A stretch of 64,000 bases of DNA from Heliorestis acidaminivorans. Its GTDB lineage: Bacteria > Bacillota > Desulfitobacteriia > Heliobacteriales > Heliobacteriaceae. Both the position numbers and the translations under genes were made by a program. The stretch spans positions 266,757 to 330,756 of the forward strand of contig NZ_WBXO01000003.1 of the NCBI RefSeq assembly GCF_008933955.1. The letters run 5' to 3'. Shown here piece after piece: positions 20,554-28,775 of this stretch; the stretch's first letter is position 1; the number at the start of each line of letters is the position of its first letter. Below the pieces are notes generated by a model. It did not search any database and was not told the DNA's origin. It was given only the letters and a program-made list of their open reading frames with translations.

Positions 20554-20584
20554 AGTCCCACCTTTTCTTATGTATTTGTATTTT

Positions 20585-21775
20585 TTACATTGCTATTTTC
20601 TTTTGCAAGTAATTGAGTTGGGAAACAAAGTTGCCATCAACGAATACATAATTGATTGTGGGATAGTCACTTTCTACTTTTCCAATCACAATAATATCGG
20701 CTTTTTTTCCTTCCGCTAGCGATCCTGTTTCATGATCGATTCCTAATGCTTTGGCAGGGTTGATGGTAACTAATCGAAGCATGGAAGGCAAATCTTTATT
20801 GTATTTGTGATGTAGTAAGAATAGAGCATGTAATAGTGATGCAGGGTAGTAATCGCTACAAAGAATGTCTATACAGCCTTCTTCGATAGCCTCAATGGCT
20901 GATAAATTGCCAGAATGAGAGCCCTTTAGTAATACATTAGGTGCACCGGCTACTGTGTGCATCTTTTTTTCTTTAGCTTTTTTGGCCACTTCTAAGGTAA
21001 TAGGGAATTCTGAGATGCTTGTGCCCATTTTTTGTACCAAATCAAGCTTTTCTAGACTATCGTCGTCATGAGAAGCTAGGGCGACTTGATGCTCTATTGC
21101 TGTTTGTGCTATATACATCATCGTTTCTAGATCAAGTTTTTGTGCTCTTTGTAAATCGAGAATATGCTGTTCAATTTCTTCATCACTATAATTTTTGTAA
21201 CCTCGTACTGTTTCTCTATAGAGTTCCAAATCTCTGTATTGTCCTTGTCCTGGCGTGTGATCCATAAAAGAGAGTAAGTGAATTTTTCTTTTACGAATAT
21301 ATTCAAGTAAATAATTAACGTCATCAACATTGTCTAGTTCATAGCGGGCGTGAAAACGATGCCGTATTAAGCGATTGCTATCTTCTGTTTTTTCGATAAG
21401 GTCGATTAGTTTTTTTACATTTTCAGAGCTTCGAATGGCTTTTGGTGAAAAGATGGATTCTTTATAAAGGGAAAGAGAGTGGTACATAGTAGTAATTCCC
21501 TGGTTGACTAATTGTTTTTCTACTTCTCGAATGGCCATTCGAAAATCTAAGACACTGCTTGGCCTTGGTGATGCCATGTGTTCTATGTAATCGGAGTGAA
21601 TATCTATAAAGCCTGGAGCAATGTATCCACCTTTTACGTCAATGATTTCTAAACCTTCCCTTGCTATTTTCCCGGTTTCTTCAATTCTAGCAATTCTATC
21701 ACTTTCGATGAGAAGTTCCTGATTATCTAAAACCTTATCTTCAAGGATAATCTTTCCGTTAGTAAGTAGATACAT
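20585..21775 (-). CDS. phnM: ribose 1-methylphosphonate 5-triphosphate diphosphatase PhnM
   Basis: PhnM removes diphosphate from 5-triphosphoribosyl-alpha-1-phosphonate, the step before C-P bond cleavage. The 396-aa amidohydrolase-fold protein has the metal-binding region APGFIDIHSDYIEHMASPRP near residue 53, SFMDHTPGQGQ, LASHDDDS and a late CSDYYP motif. All fit PhnM, and the length is normal. It lies 21 bases after phnK. Confidence 0.93.
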   Translation of the reverse strand: MYLLTNGKIILEDKVLDNQELLIESDRIARIEETGKIAREGLEIIDVKGGYIAPGFIDIHSDYIEHMASPRPSSVLDFRMAIREVEKQLVNQGITTMYHSLSLYKESIFSPKAIRSSENVKKLIDLIEKTEDSNRLIRHRFHARYELDNVDDVNYLLEYIRKRKIHLLSFMDHTPGQGQYRDLELYRETVRGYKNYSDEEIEQHILDLQRAQKLDLETMMYIAQTAIEHQVALASHDDDSLEKLDLVQKMGTSISEFPITLEVAKKAKEKKMHTVAGAPNVLLKGSHSGNLSAIEAIEEGCIDILCSDYYPASLLHALFLLHHKYNKDLPSMLRLVTINPAKALGIDHETGSLAEGKKADIIVIGKVESDYPTINYVFVDGNFVSQLNYLQKKIAM

Positions 21776-21796
21776 GACTTTCGCCTTCCTTTTGGA

Positions 21797-22642
21797 TCAT
21801 AGTAAAGAGTGAACCAACTGTTGGGTATAAGGATGTTGTGGATCTTCTAAGATCTGATCGGTCAGTCCTTGCTCAATTATTTTTCCATTAAGCATTACAA
21901 TAGTTCTGTCAGCTAGCATGCGAATGACTGCTAGATCGTGAGAAACTATAATCATACTGATTTTTAACTCTCGTTGTATTCTCTTTATTAAGTCAAGGAC
22001 ATTGGCTTGAACAGATAAGTCAAGCCCTGTTGTAACTTCGTCAAGCAATAAGATAGGTGGATTATTGGACAAAGCTTTGGCGATTTGCACTCTTTGTTGC
22101 ATACCGCCTGAAAAATTTTGTGGTGCTTCTCTGATTCGGTAAGAGGGTATTTTTACTTTATTGAGTAATTCTGAAGCTCTTGAAGTCATATATGATACTT
22201 CTCTGTTGCCTGAGGCTATAAGCTTCTCCGCTACATTGCCAATGGAAGAAAAGTTCATTCGTAAGCCCAAGTAGGGGTTTTGATATACCATAGCCATTAT
22301 CTGATTTCTAATATATCTTTTCTGTTGAGAATTCTGTTCAAATATGTTGGCTTGCCCTTTTTTATAAGCTCGAATATAGGCTGAACCTTTAGTCACTTCT
22401 TGATCAAAGTAAAGACAGCGCATGAAAGTTGATTTGCCAGAGCCTGATTCACCAACAATACCTAAGATTTCACCTTCATAAAGTTCTAAAGATAGGCCTT
22501 GACAAGCGTAGACGGTTTGACAGCAGGGGCAATAGTTTTTCTCTAGCCTTTCTTCTTCTAAATTGAAGCAATTAGAACACCCCGTTCCAAATTGCTTTAC
22601 CATGTTATTAACTTTTAAGATGGGTTCTTCTGTACAGTACAT
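21797..22642 (-). CDS. phnK: C-P lyase ABC-type subunit PhnK with an N-terminal Cys4 insert
   Basis: PhnK is the ABC ATPase that docks on the PhnGHIJ core of carbon-phosphorus lyase. The 281-aa protein has Walker A GESGSGKS at 64-71, the signature FSGGMQQRV and Walker B LLLDEVTTGLD. Between the first strand and Walker A there is an extra segment with CxxC at 22-25 and CPCC at 38-41, which looks like a small metal-binding ribbon and is absent from the E. coli protein. I believe related clostridial PhnK proteins have something similar, but could not check. Confidence 0.93.
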   Translation of the reverse strand: MYCTEEPILKVNNMVKQFGTGCSNCFNLEEERLEKNYCPCCQTVYACQGLSLELYEGEILGIVGESGSGKSTFMRCLYFDQEVTKGSAYIRAYKKGQANIFEQNSQQKRYIRNQIMAMVYQNPYLGLRMNFSSIGNVAEKLIASGNREVSYMTSRASELLNKVKIPSYRIREAPQNFSGGMQQRVQIAKALSNNPPILLLDEVTTGLDLSVQANVLDLIKRIQRELKISMIIVSHDLAVIRMLADRTIVMLNGKIIEQGLTDQILEDPQHPYTQQLVHSLL

Positions 22643-22657
22643 TTGTTACACCTCTAG

Positions 22658-23497
22658 CTATAGAAGCTCTTGATTTAATCTTTGCAAACAGTAACTGCTG
22701 TCATTACATTGGTAATATTTGTGTCCACTCTCTTCATCAATCAATTCATCAAAATAGACAGCTGATGCTCCACAAAGATGACATGTTCGTCCTGAAAAAT
22801 CTTCTGTCTGGAAGGGATAATCATTAAAAGCCAAAGATTGAACTGTCGTGTAAGGCGGTATGGCATATATTTTCTTTTCTCTACCTGCACCTAGTAAGAT
22901 AAGCGCTTTAGAGTTATGTAGTTTGCAGTTGTCATAGCGTGGAATGGGACTTGGTGACATAACATAACGCTGGTGTACAAGCACAGGATGATCTGCTCCT
23001 GTAGTCATCTTGTTATGTTTCATAATTTGTTCAAAAAGCATGAGCCATATGGCACTGTACTCCTGATCGGCATGAAGTCTTTGCGTTATGTATTCGCTTG
23101 GTTCTACTTCTCGTAATGGTTCTGGTATGGGTACTTGCAATACCAAGATTTGATCGGCTCTTAATTCTACTTCCGGAATTCTGTGTCTGCTTTGAATAAT
23201 TGTCGCTGTTGCTGTTTGTTCTGTTTCTCTAATTCCGGTCATTTTATTAATAAATTTCTTTATATTTACAGCATTTACTGACTCATCACAACCTTGATCG
23301 ATTACTTTGACTATATCATCTTGGCCTAGGAGCGATAAAGTCAGTTGCAATCCACCTGTTCCCCAACCTCTAGCGATAGGCATTTCTCGTGAGGCAAAGG
23401 GGACTTGATAGCCTGGTATAGAAATTGCTTTTACAGTTGCTCTTCTTATTTCTCTTTTGGAACCTTCGTCAAAGAAGGCAAAGTTATATGCTTTCAT
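22658..23497 (-). CDS. phnJ: radical SAM C-P lyase PhnJ
   Basis: PhnJ cleaves the carbon-phosphorus bond, releasing methane (or another alkane) and a cyclic ribose phosphate. The 279-aa protein keeps the unusual cluster arrangement CxxC-x21-C-x5-C at the C-terminal end (CHLC ... QCNDSSYC), exactly as in E. coli PhnJ. IPGYQVPFASREMP contains the Gly proposed to carry a radical, and GWGTGGLQ follows. Nothing is missing, so the catalytic subunit itself looks intact. The start overlaps the end of phnI by 14 bases. Confidence 0.96.
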   Translation of the reverse strand: MKAYNFAFFDEGSKREIRRATVKAISIPGYQVPFASREMPIARGWGTGGLQLTLSLLGQDDIVKVIDQGCDESVNAVNIKKFINKMTGIRETEQTATATIIQSRHRIPEVELRADQILVLQVPIPEPLREVEPSEYITQRLHADQEYSAIWLMLFEQIMKHNKMTTGADHPVLVHQRYVMSPSPIPRYDNCKLHNSKALILLGAGREKKIYAIPPYTTVQSLAFNDYPFQTEDFSGRTCHLCGASAVYFDELIDEESGHKYYQCNDSSYCLQRLNQELL

Positions 23498-24638
23498 GGT
23501 TCTCTTCCTTTTTCTTCGTCTTCCTGAGGCTGTCTAGTTCTGATTGGAAGGTGACGTAGTGAGGAAGCTTCAAGTGTGAGATAAAACCGCTTGCTTCTAC
23601 GGCATCAATGTGTAGTAAGACGAATTCTTCATCATGGACTGCTGTGGGAGATAGGAGATCTTTCTTTGCTAGACAACTATCTAGGATACTCATGGCAATA
23701 GCTTTGGTTTCGTTTTGACCGTAACAGAGGCCATAACCAACTGTAAACTCAATTTCCTTTCTTCCTTTTTCTTTTTCTATAACTTGTGGTATTAAGGATT
23801 CTACTTCTGTTACTTCTATTTCACCAATGTAGACAGCGTCTTCCTCATTTCCTTCTTGAAGTGGATAATCAATATGAATAGGCAGATAACCAACTCTCAA
23901 CTCACCGACTGTAGGATGAACCATTCCGTATCCTCGAATAGCGGCGTAACCTAGTGCAGTTACCGCACCTGCTTCTCCTCTTGTTAAAGTCTGTAGTCTG
24001 GCACTGCGTCTTGTCGGAAATTCAATGCTTTTTCTGGTTATATCATCAGGTTCACTGTCGTCAATTTTTACGGGAGGAAGAAGTCCTTCTGCTCGTAAAA
24101 AGGAGATAACTTTGGGAACTTTTGTGTAACTATGCTCTGAGGTCTTTTGCTTAGCACCAGATGCTTCTTCTTCAGAATTTGACCATCCTTCTGCTTCAAA
24201 TTCTTGCAGAAGTTTTTCTAGATCTTCTATCTTTTCCTCATAGAGTTCAAAGTCTAACAGGCGATGCCTATAATCATAACTTGCGCCTAAGATCTGTCCG
24301 CCTGGAATGTCTTTCAGAGCGGCTGATATTCTTCTCTCTATTCTCATGTCTTCTGTATCAACGACTTGGGAGTAATATTTTCTTGGCAAGGTAGAGCGAT
24401 AGGCTCTTAATATAAAGGTAGCTTCTTCTGGATTGCCTTCTGCTTGTTTGATAGCCAAAGCGGCTAATTCTCTGGCATATAAACTGCTTTCTGACATGAT
24501 TTTATCGATAAGACCACGAAGAGTTCCTTGTATAACTTCTACATCAATCTTTTTTTTGGCTTTAATGCGCTGATATTGTAACCTTTTGATGGATTCTTCT
24601 ATGGCAGATGAACCGCCTTTTACTGCTACATAACCCAT
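23484..24638 (-). CDS. phnI: C-P lyase core subunit PhnI
   Basis: PhnI is a nucleosidase-like subunit that, with PhnG, PhnH and PhnL in E. coli, displaces adenine from ATP with phosphonate. The 384-aa sequence begins MGYVAVKGGSSAIEESI and contains TLRGLIDKIMSESSLYA and RTLTRGEAGAVTALGYAAIRGYG-like stretches characteristic of PhnI. Length is normal. It overlaps phnJ by 14 bases, consistent with coupled expression of the core complex. Confidence 0.95.
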   Translation of the reverse strand: MGYVAVKGGSSAIEESIKRLQYQRIKAKKKIDVEVIQGTLRGLIDKIMSESSLYARELAALAIKQAEGNPEEATFILRAYRSTLPRKYYSQVVDTEDMRIERRISAALKDIPGGQILGASYDYRHRLLDFELYEEKIEDLEKLLQEFEAEGWSNSEEEASGAKQKTSEHSYTKVPKVISFLRAEGLLPPVKIDDSEPDDITRKSIEFPTRRSARLQTLTRGEAGAVTALGYAAIRGYGMVHPTVGELRVGYLPIHIDYPLQEGNEEDAVYIGEIEVTEVESLIPQVIEKEKGRKEIEFTVGYGLCYGQNETKAIAMSILDSCLAKKDLLSPTAVHDEEFVLLHIDAVEASGFISHLKLPHYVTFQSELDSLRKTKKKEENHESI

Positions 24639-24664
24639 GTTGTGTACCTCTTTATTTAGGATTG

Positions 24665-25255
24665 CTAAGTAAGACCATCTATTATTGTTGTTCTTGGAAG
24701 AGCCAGTAGTCTTGCTTCAGGATCTAGAAAATAGATGTCAATTCCTATAGGATAGTTGATGTTTTTTTGTGCTCTTGCTTCTATCCAATTGTCCTTTTCA
24801 TAAATGTTCATGAATTGAACTGTTTCGATACCAGGTCCTTTTAATTGATACTTTTCTTCCTTAGAGATTTTTTCTACTTCCACGATCAATGTTGCTGATT
24901 GGTGGGGATTAATCAGCTCTCCTGACTTGCATTGCTCAATGGCATTTACTAGTTGCCCTGCTTCTCGATTTTGTAATAAGAAAATGAAATCAGCCTCATG
25001 AAGAGGTGCTGACTTAGCATAAGTAATTTGACTAACATACTTGCTGATGGTTTCACTATTTTGGCCGAGAATGTGAAAAGTAACTTCTGTATCTAAGAGC
25101 ATTTGCATGAATAAATATGTGGAATCGTTACAAGGTATCTTTATGTCCTTAGAATCTCTAAACTCATCTAGTATATTGATCGTTCCTGGTTTTGAGAGGC
25201 TATCTATTAGCTTACGATATGCTTTTTGTACAGCATGAGGATCATAAATAGTCAT
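24665..25255 (-). CDS. phnH: C-P lyase core subunit PhnH
   Basis: PhnH is a structural subunit of the PhnGHIJ complex. The 196-aa protein carries the family landmarks FRKLIDSLSKPG-like (here AYRKLIDSLSKPGTI near residue 12), LLDTEVTF and GPGIETVQF, and ends near the expected position. Divergence from proteobacterial PhnH is large, as is usual in Firmicutes. It lies in the conserved order G-H-I-J. Confidence 0.9.
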   Translation of the reverse strand: MTIYDPHAVQKAYRKLIDSLSKPGTINILDEFRDSKDIKIPCNDSTYLFMQMLLDTEVTFHILGQNSETISKYVSQITYAKSAPLHEADFIFLLQNREAGQLVNAIEQCKSGELINPHQSATLIVEVEKISKEEKYQLKGPGIETVQFMNIYEKDNWIEARAQKNINYPIGIDIYFLDPEARLLALPRTTIIDGLT

Positions 25256-25269
25256 TTTTCGCTACGCTC

Positions 25270-25692
25270 CTATAGACTCATGGTGGTAAAGTCTACTTTT
25301 GTTTTCAAGATTTGTAATCTTTCTTGCTCTTCTAGCTCTTGATTTTTCTTTTCTTCTCTTATAAGTAGTTCTTCCCATGCTTTTGTTTCGAAAAGATTGG
25401 CATTATAAGCTGAATCTATAATCGCCAAATAGTAGGCTTTCTGAGGATTTTGTTCTTGTATTATGCCTAGGCCGATTGTGTCTTCAATTTGCACTTTACA
25501 TTCCGTTATTAGCACTTCACCTATGTAAAATAGTGTATGCTGGCTTTGATCACGCATTTTTACCATAACTAATCCTTGTTGAGGTTCTTGAATTATCTGT
25601 ACTTGATAGCGTTCTAAGATCTCTTCTGCTAAAGTTCTCGCTAGCTCCATAGAACCTTTTACAAGTATGGTCGTTCGTCTTTTCCTTTGCAC
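25270..25692 (-). CDS. phnG: C-P lyase core subunit PhnG
   Basis: PhnG is part of the C-P lyase core. The frame is open from 25758, but the GTG at 25692-25690 is chosen because GGGGAGGAAAG lies six bases upstream. This gives 140 residues, close to the family length, and removes an overlap with the phnE fragment. The family features QRKRRTTILVKGS, QQGLVMVKMRD and FYIGEVLITECKV are visible. Confidence 0.85.
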   Translation of the reverse strand: MQRKRRTTILVKGSMELARTLAEEILERYQVQIIQEPQQGLVMVKMRDQSQHTLFYIGEVLITECKVQIEDTIGLGIIQEQNPQKAYYLAIIDSAYNANLFETKAWEELLIREEKKNQELEEQERLQILKTKVDFTTMSL

Positions 25693-25708
25693 AAACTTTC
25701 CTCCCCAA

Positions 25709-25942
25709 CTATGCGTTGCTTTGTAGTCTTCTTTTAAAGCGCGTTGAGATGGCTTCAAGTATGATAGCTACGGCCAAAACTAGGTAGGTAATGACACCTA
25801 CTTCACGTAAATCGTAATAATGACCGCTGGCCATATAAAGTTCAAAGCCAATTCCACCAGCACCGGCGGCGGCTCCCATGGCTACGGCGACTGCAAAGTT
25901 AATTTCAAACCGCATAAAAGTCCACGATAAAAGATAAGTCAT
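25709..25942 (-). pseudogene. phnE: C-terminal fragment of phosphonate permease PhnE
   Basis: Seventy-seven residues matching the last two membrane helices of PhnE, including the conserved FEINFAVAVAMGAAAGAGGIGFEL stretch (quoted in part). The ATG overlaps the stop of the N-terminal fragment (ATGA). Relative to the family, about two residues are missing at the join, so a 4-base deletion would account for the shift. The ATGA overlap might allow the fragment to be made by coupled reinitiation. Whether two such pieces form a working permease is unknown. Confidence 0.8.
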
Positions 25943-26505
25943 AGAGGAAGGTAAGCGTGCGCTATGATATGTGTATAGCTAGCTCCAGTAGCTCGCAGTG
26001 CTTCTACTGAAGAATCACCTACTTCATCGATAGTTTCGATGAATGTACGAGTTAAAAAGCCAAAGGTAGCAAAAAACAAGGCAAAATAGCCGGTCAAGGC
26101 ACTTTGACCAAAAGAAAAAAGTAAAATCAAAGCCCAAACTGCATCAGGAATATTTCTGGAGAAGGAAGCAACGCCTCGACTTAAAGTGCTCAGTATAGAA
26201 TTTACTTTTGTTGTTTTTGAACCAAAGATGGAAAAGAAAAAGGCACATAAGGCCGCTACTGTTGTTGCTGCAATCGATATGAGCACTGTTTCTTGTAGCT
26301 TAATCATAATATCGGGAAGTCTCGTCATGGCATTGGCATCAGGATAGAAGTTGCTCAAAGACCAGGTAATTGCTTTGTATATACTTGTAAAGCCTTTAGC
26401 AATGTCATATTCTGTCACGATAATAGAGCTAACGGTGATGGCTGTTAAAGCTAAAAAAAAGAATATTCGGTTATTTCTTCGTACCGTAAATATATCAGGC
26501 CCCAC
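25939..26505 (-). pseudogene. phnE: N-terminal fragment of phosphonate permease PhnE
   Basis: A 188-aa piece of the ABC permease PhnE. It has about four membrane helices and the cytoplasmic EAA loop (VEALRATGASYTHIIAHAYLP) that contacts PhnC, then runs into a stop two codons after the loop. Together with the next ORF it makes a normal-size permease of about 265 residues, so a single frameshift split the gene. The start overlaps phnC by 11 bases. Confidence 0.82.
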
Positions 26506-27280
26506 GATTTCCTCCTATATCGAGAATCAGTTCACCTGATTCTGTGCCATATATATCTTGAATGATTTCTTTTGTTACATATTGCGGTAAACCGTCATAG
26601 ACGATTTTGCCTTGCTTTACACCGATAATGCGGTCTGAATAGGTGAGAGCAACGTTAACCTGGTGCAAATTCACCAGACAAGTGATACCCATCTCATTTG
26701 TTACTTTACGCAAATAGTCCATAATAATTTTAGATGCGTTAGGATCTAAAGAAGCGATAGGCTCGTCGCATAAAAGCATTTTCGGTTTTTGGATAAGAGC
26801 TCTAGCAATGCCAACACGTTGTTTTTGTCCTCCACTTAATTGGTCACAGCGCTTGTAGATTTGCTCTTCTAGGCCCAGAAGCTCAATAATTTCCAAAGCT
26901 CCTTTTTTCTCTTCTTCACTATAAATCCCCAATAGGCCCTTCATGGTAGACTTGTAACCTAATCGACCGTGAAGTACATTTTCTATGACGCTCAAAGGAT
27001 TCACTAAATTATAATGTTGAAAAATCATTCCAATCTTAGAACGAAGATTCCTGAGTTCTTTTTTGTTCAGTTGTAATACTTTCATACCATCAAATGTTAT
27101 CTCACCGCTACTTGCCTCAATCATGCGATTTAGACAGCGGAGGAGAGTTGATTTCCCCGCTCCAGATGGACCGATGATAGAAATAAACTCTCCTTCTTTT
27201 ACTGAGAAGTTAACATTTGATAACGCTACTGTTCCTGTTCCGTACTGTTTGTTGAGATTTTTTACATCTAATAACGTCAT
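26495..27280 (-). CDS. phnC: phosphonate ABC transporter ATP-binding protein PhnC
   Basis: A 261-aa ATPase for phosphonate import. Walker A GPSGAGKS at 37-44, signature LSGGQKQRV and Walker B LLCDEPIASLD are intact, followed by the switch His in NLHQVNVAL. Length and motif order are those of PhnC. It lies 23 bases after phnD and overlaps phnE. Confidence 0.94.
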   Translation of the reverse strand: MTLLDVKNLNKQYGTGTVALSNVNFSVKEGEFISIIGPSGAGKSTLLRCLNRMIEASSGEITFDGMKVLQLNKKELRNLRSKIGMIFQHYNLVNPLSVIENVLHGRLGYKSTMKGLLGIYSEEEKKGALEIIELLGLEEQIYKRCDQLSGGQKQRVGIARALIQKPKMLLCDEPIASLDPNASKIIMDYLRKVTNEMGITCLVNLHQVNVALTYSDRIIGVKQGKIVYDGLPQYVTKEIIQDIYGTESGELILDIGGNRGA

Positions 27281-27303
27281 TTTTGTTAACTCCTTTCTGA
27301 ATA

Positions 27304-28341
27304 TTAATTGGACAATTCTCTTACAGGATTAAACCATTCGTCTTTTACATCTAAGAAACGCTCATTCCCTGAAGATTTCTGGAAAAGTCCCTTAAAGCTT
27401 GAGTCCTTAGGAACGAAAATTCTTTCGTTATTTTTTACTTCATCACTCGTAAAAGCGGCTATTAGCGCTTTTTGCGTTTCTTCATCGAGAACATCTGTAT
27501 TTGTAACAAAGGGTGGGTTAAGAACTGGAGTTACAGAGATTAATACAAACTCTTCGCCTTTTAAGTTAGTAAAGGGGGCGTCTGCGTCTTGACGTATACG
27601 ATAGACAGCGCCTGGTCGATTCGGGGTGCCAGAAGCATGTTCAATGTAGTTGGCTACACAGGTATCACAGAAGGAAGCTATATCAGCTTTATCTGTAAGA
27701 AGGTTCACAGTTGTGCCCTGGTGAGAGCCACCATAGAGTACTTCGCTAAGTAATTTATTGCGTCCACCTTCTAACAAATCTTCGGCTTGCAAGTTCTTCC
27801 ATTTATCTTTTTGGGAAAAATGATTGACTATGCCTGCTGAAGGTACTCTGAAGCCTGAAGTGGAGTTATTAGATACGAAAGAGAATCTTTTTCCTTCTAT
27901 GTTATCAATGGAAAAAGCAGAGCCATTTCGGTATTGATCTTCATTGCCTTTCTTAACTGCTAGCCAGCTATAGTAGACAGCGTCATCTAAAGTTCCAGAA
28001 GAGCCGCTATTGACAAACAGTGGTAGGACTTTGTTGTTCTTTTTGTTAGCTTCAATATAACCTTGTGCTCCCATGTAGGCTATGTGAGCGTTTCCATTTG
28101 CTATAGTTTCAATTGCAATAACATAATCTGTTGTAAGTCTATGTTCTACTTTTCTCCCTGTAGCCTCTTCAATGATGCGGCTGTATTCGTCACGAGCACT
28201 TTTGAGATCTTCACCTGATTCGTTAGGATACCAGACCATGACAATAGGTCCACTGTCTTTCTTACTGGCTTCTGAAGAACAGCCTGTAAGAATAGAAAGT
28301 GATAAAAACATAGCCGCCACTACTAAAAGTAACTTTTTCAC
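27304..28341 (-). CDS. phnD: phosphonate-binding lipoprotein PhnD
   Basis: The 345-aa substrate-binding component of the phosphonate transporter. The signal peptide ends in lipobox LTGC (Cys21), so the protein is lipid-anchored outside the membrane. VMVWYPNESGEDL, AHIAYMGAQGY and SNNSTSGFRVPSAGI are typical of PhnD/PBP type 12 proteins, with the last resembling the phosphonate-coordinating STSG loop. First gene of the operon, behind a candidate Pho box. Confidence 0.94.
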   Translation of the reverse strand: MKKLLLVVAAMFLSLSILTGCSSEASKKDSGPIVMVWYPNESGEDLKSARDEYSRIIEEATGRKVEHRLTTDYVIAIETIANGNAHIAYMGAQGYIEANKKNNKVLPLFVNSGSSGTLDDAVYYSWLAVKKGNEDQYRNGSAFSIDNIEGKRFSFVSNNSTSGFRVPSAGIVNHFSQKDKWKNLQAEDLLEGGRNKLLSEVLYGGSHQGTTVNLLTDKADIASFCDTCVANYIEHASGTPNRPGAVYRIRQDADAPFTNLKGEEFVLISVTPVLNPPFVTNTDVLDEETQKALIAAFTSDEVKNNERIFVPKDSSFKGLFQKSSGNERFLDVKDEWFNPVRELSN

Positions 28342-28372
28342 CTTTTTCCCTCTCTTTGTTTCTCAATAATTT

Positions 28373-28411
28373 ACATAGCATTCTTTTTGTGTATTATTTG
28401 AAATGCTATGT
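28373..28411 (-). other. inverted repeat at the 5' end of the phn transcript
   Basis: Nine-base perfect arms (ACATAGCAT and ATGCTATGT, 21-nt gap) start right where the transcript is expected to begin. It could be an operator or an mRNA-stabilising hairpin. Confidence 0.45.
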
Positions 28412-28418
28412 CTTCTAG

Positions 28419-28482
28419 ATAGTACCATATCAGGTTGCTACTTACGGTTAAGTTAACTTTAATTGAAGGTAAAGGATGTTAA
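28419..28482 (-). promoter_or_regulatory. candidate Pho box and promoter of the phn operon
   Basis: Read on the minus strand, four TTAACA-like hexamers occur at 10-11 base spacing: TTAACA, TTACCT, TTAAAG and TTAACC (28482 to 28446). This is the arrangement of PhoP-binding boxes in Firmicutes. A TACTAT -10 element lies about 21 bases downstream (28424-28419) with no good -35, as expected for an activator-dependent promoter. It implies induction under phosphate limitation. Confidence 0.6.
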
Positions 28483-28673
28483 GGATTAGTAAGCATTGTT
28501 AATATGTATGTAAATGTGACGACAAAGCACTTGGTTCTTTCTTTTTGTACCTTTCGTCCATGTAGGGTGTAGAAAGATGGAGTAAATCCGGCCATTTCTA
28601 TAGCTCCATTTGATTGGGTCACAGTTTTGTACGCCTATGGGGATCGTTTTAGATTTTTTAAAAAAATAAAAGC

Positions 28674-28695
28674 CTTGGAGTTTTTGAACGCCAAG
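28674..28695 (-). terminator. terminator of the DUF262 nuclease gene
   Basis: On the minus strand CTTGG pairs with CCAAG, with inner GT/AC pairs, followed by GCTTTTATTTTTTT, about 80 bases after the stop codon. Confidence 0.6.
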
Positions 28696-28775
28696 ACCTT
28701 GCAAGAGTAAAAAGCAATTTAACAATTTTCATTCTGGCTTTCTGAATTCAGGGGTCGCATCATGGAGTCACTAAA

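Noticed and set aside
25693..25758. Longer phnG start overlapping phnE
   Set aside because: The GTG at 25692 has a strong ribosome site at proper spacing and gives the family length.
28486..28725. Minus-strand 79-codon ORF between phnD and the DUF262 gene
   Set aside because: Composition is unlike a protein, it crosses the probable terminator and has no ribosome site.
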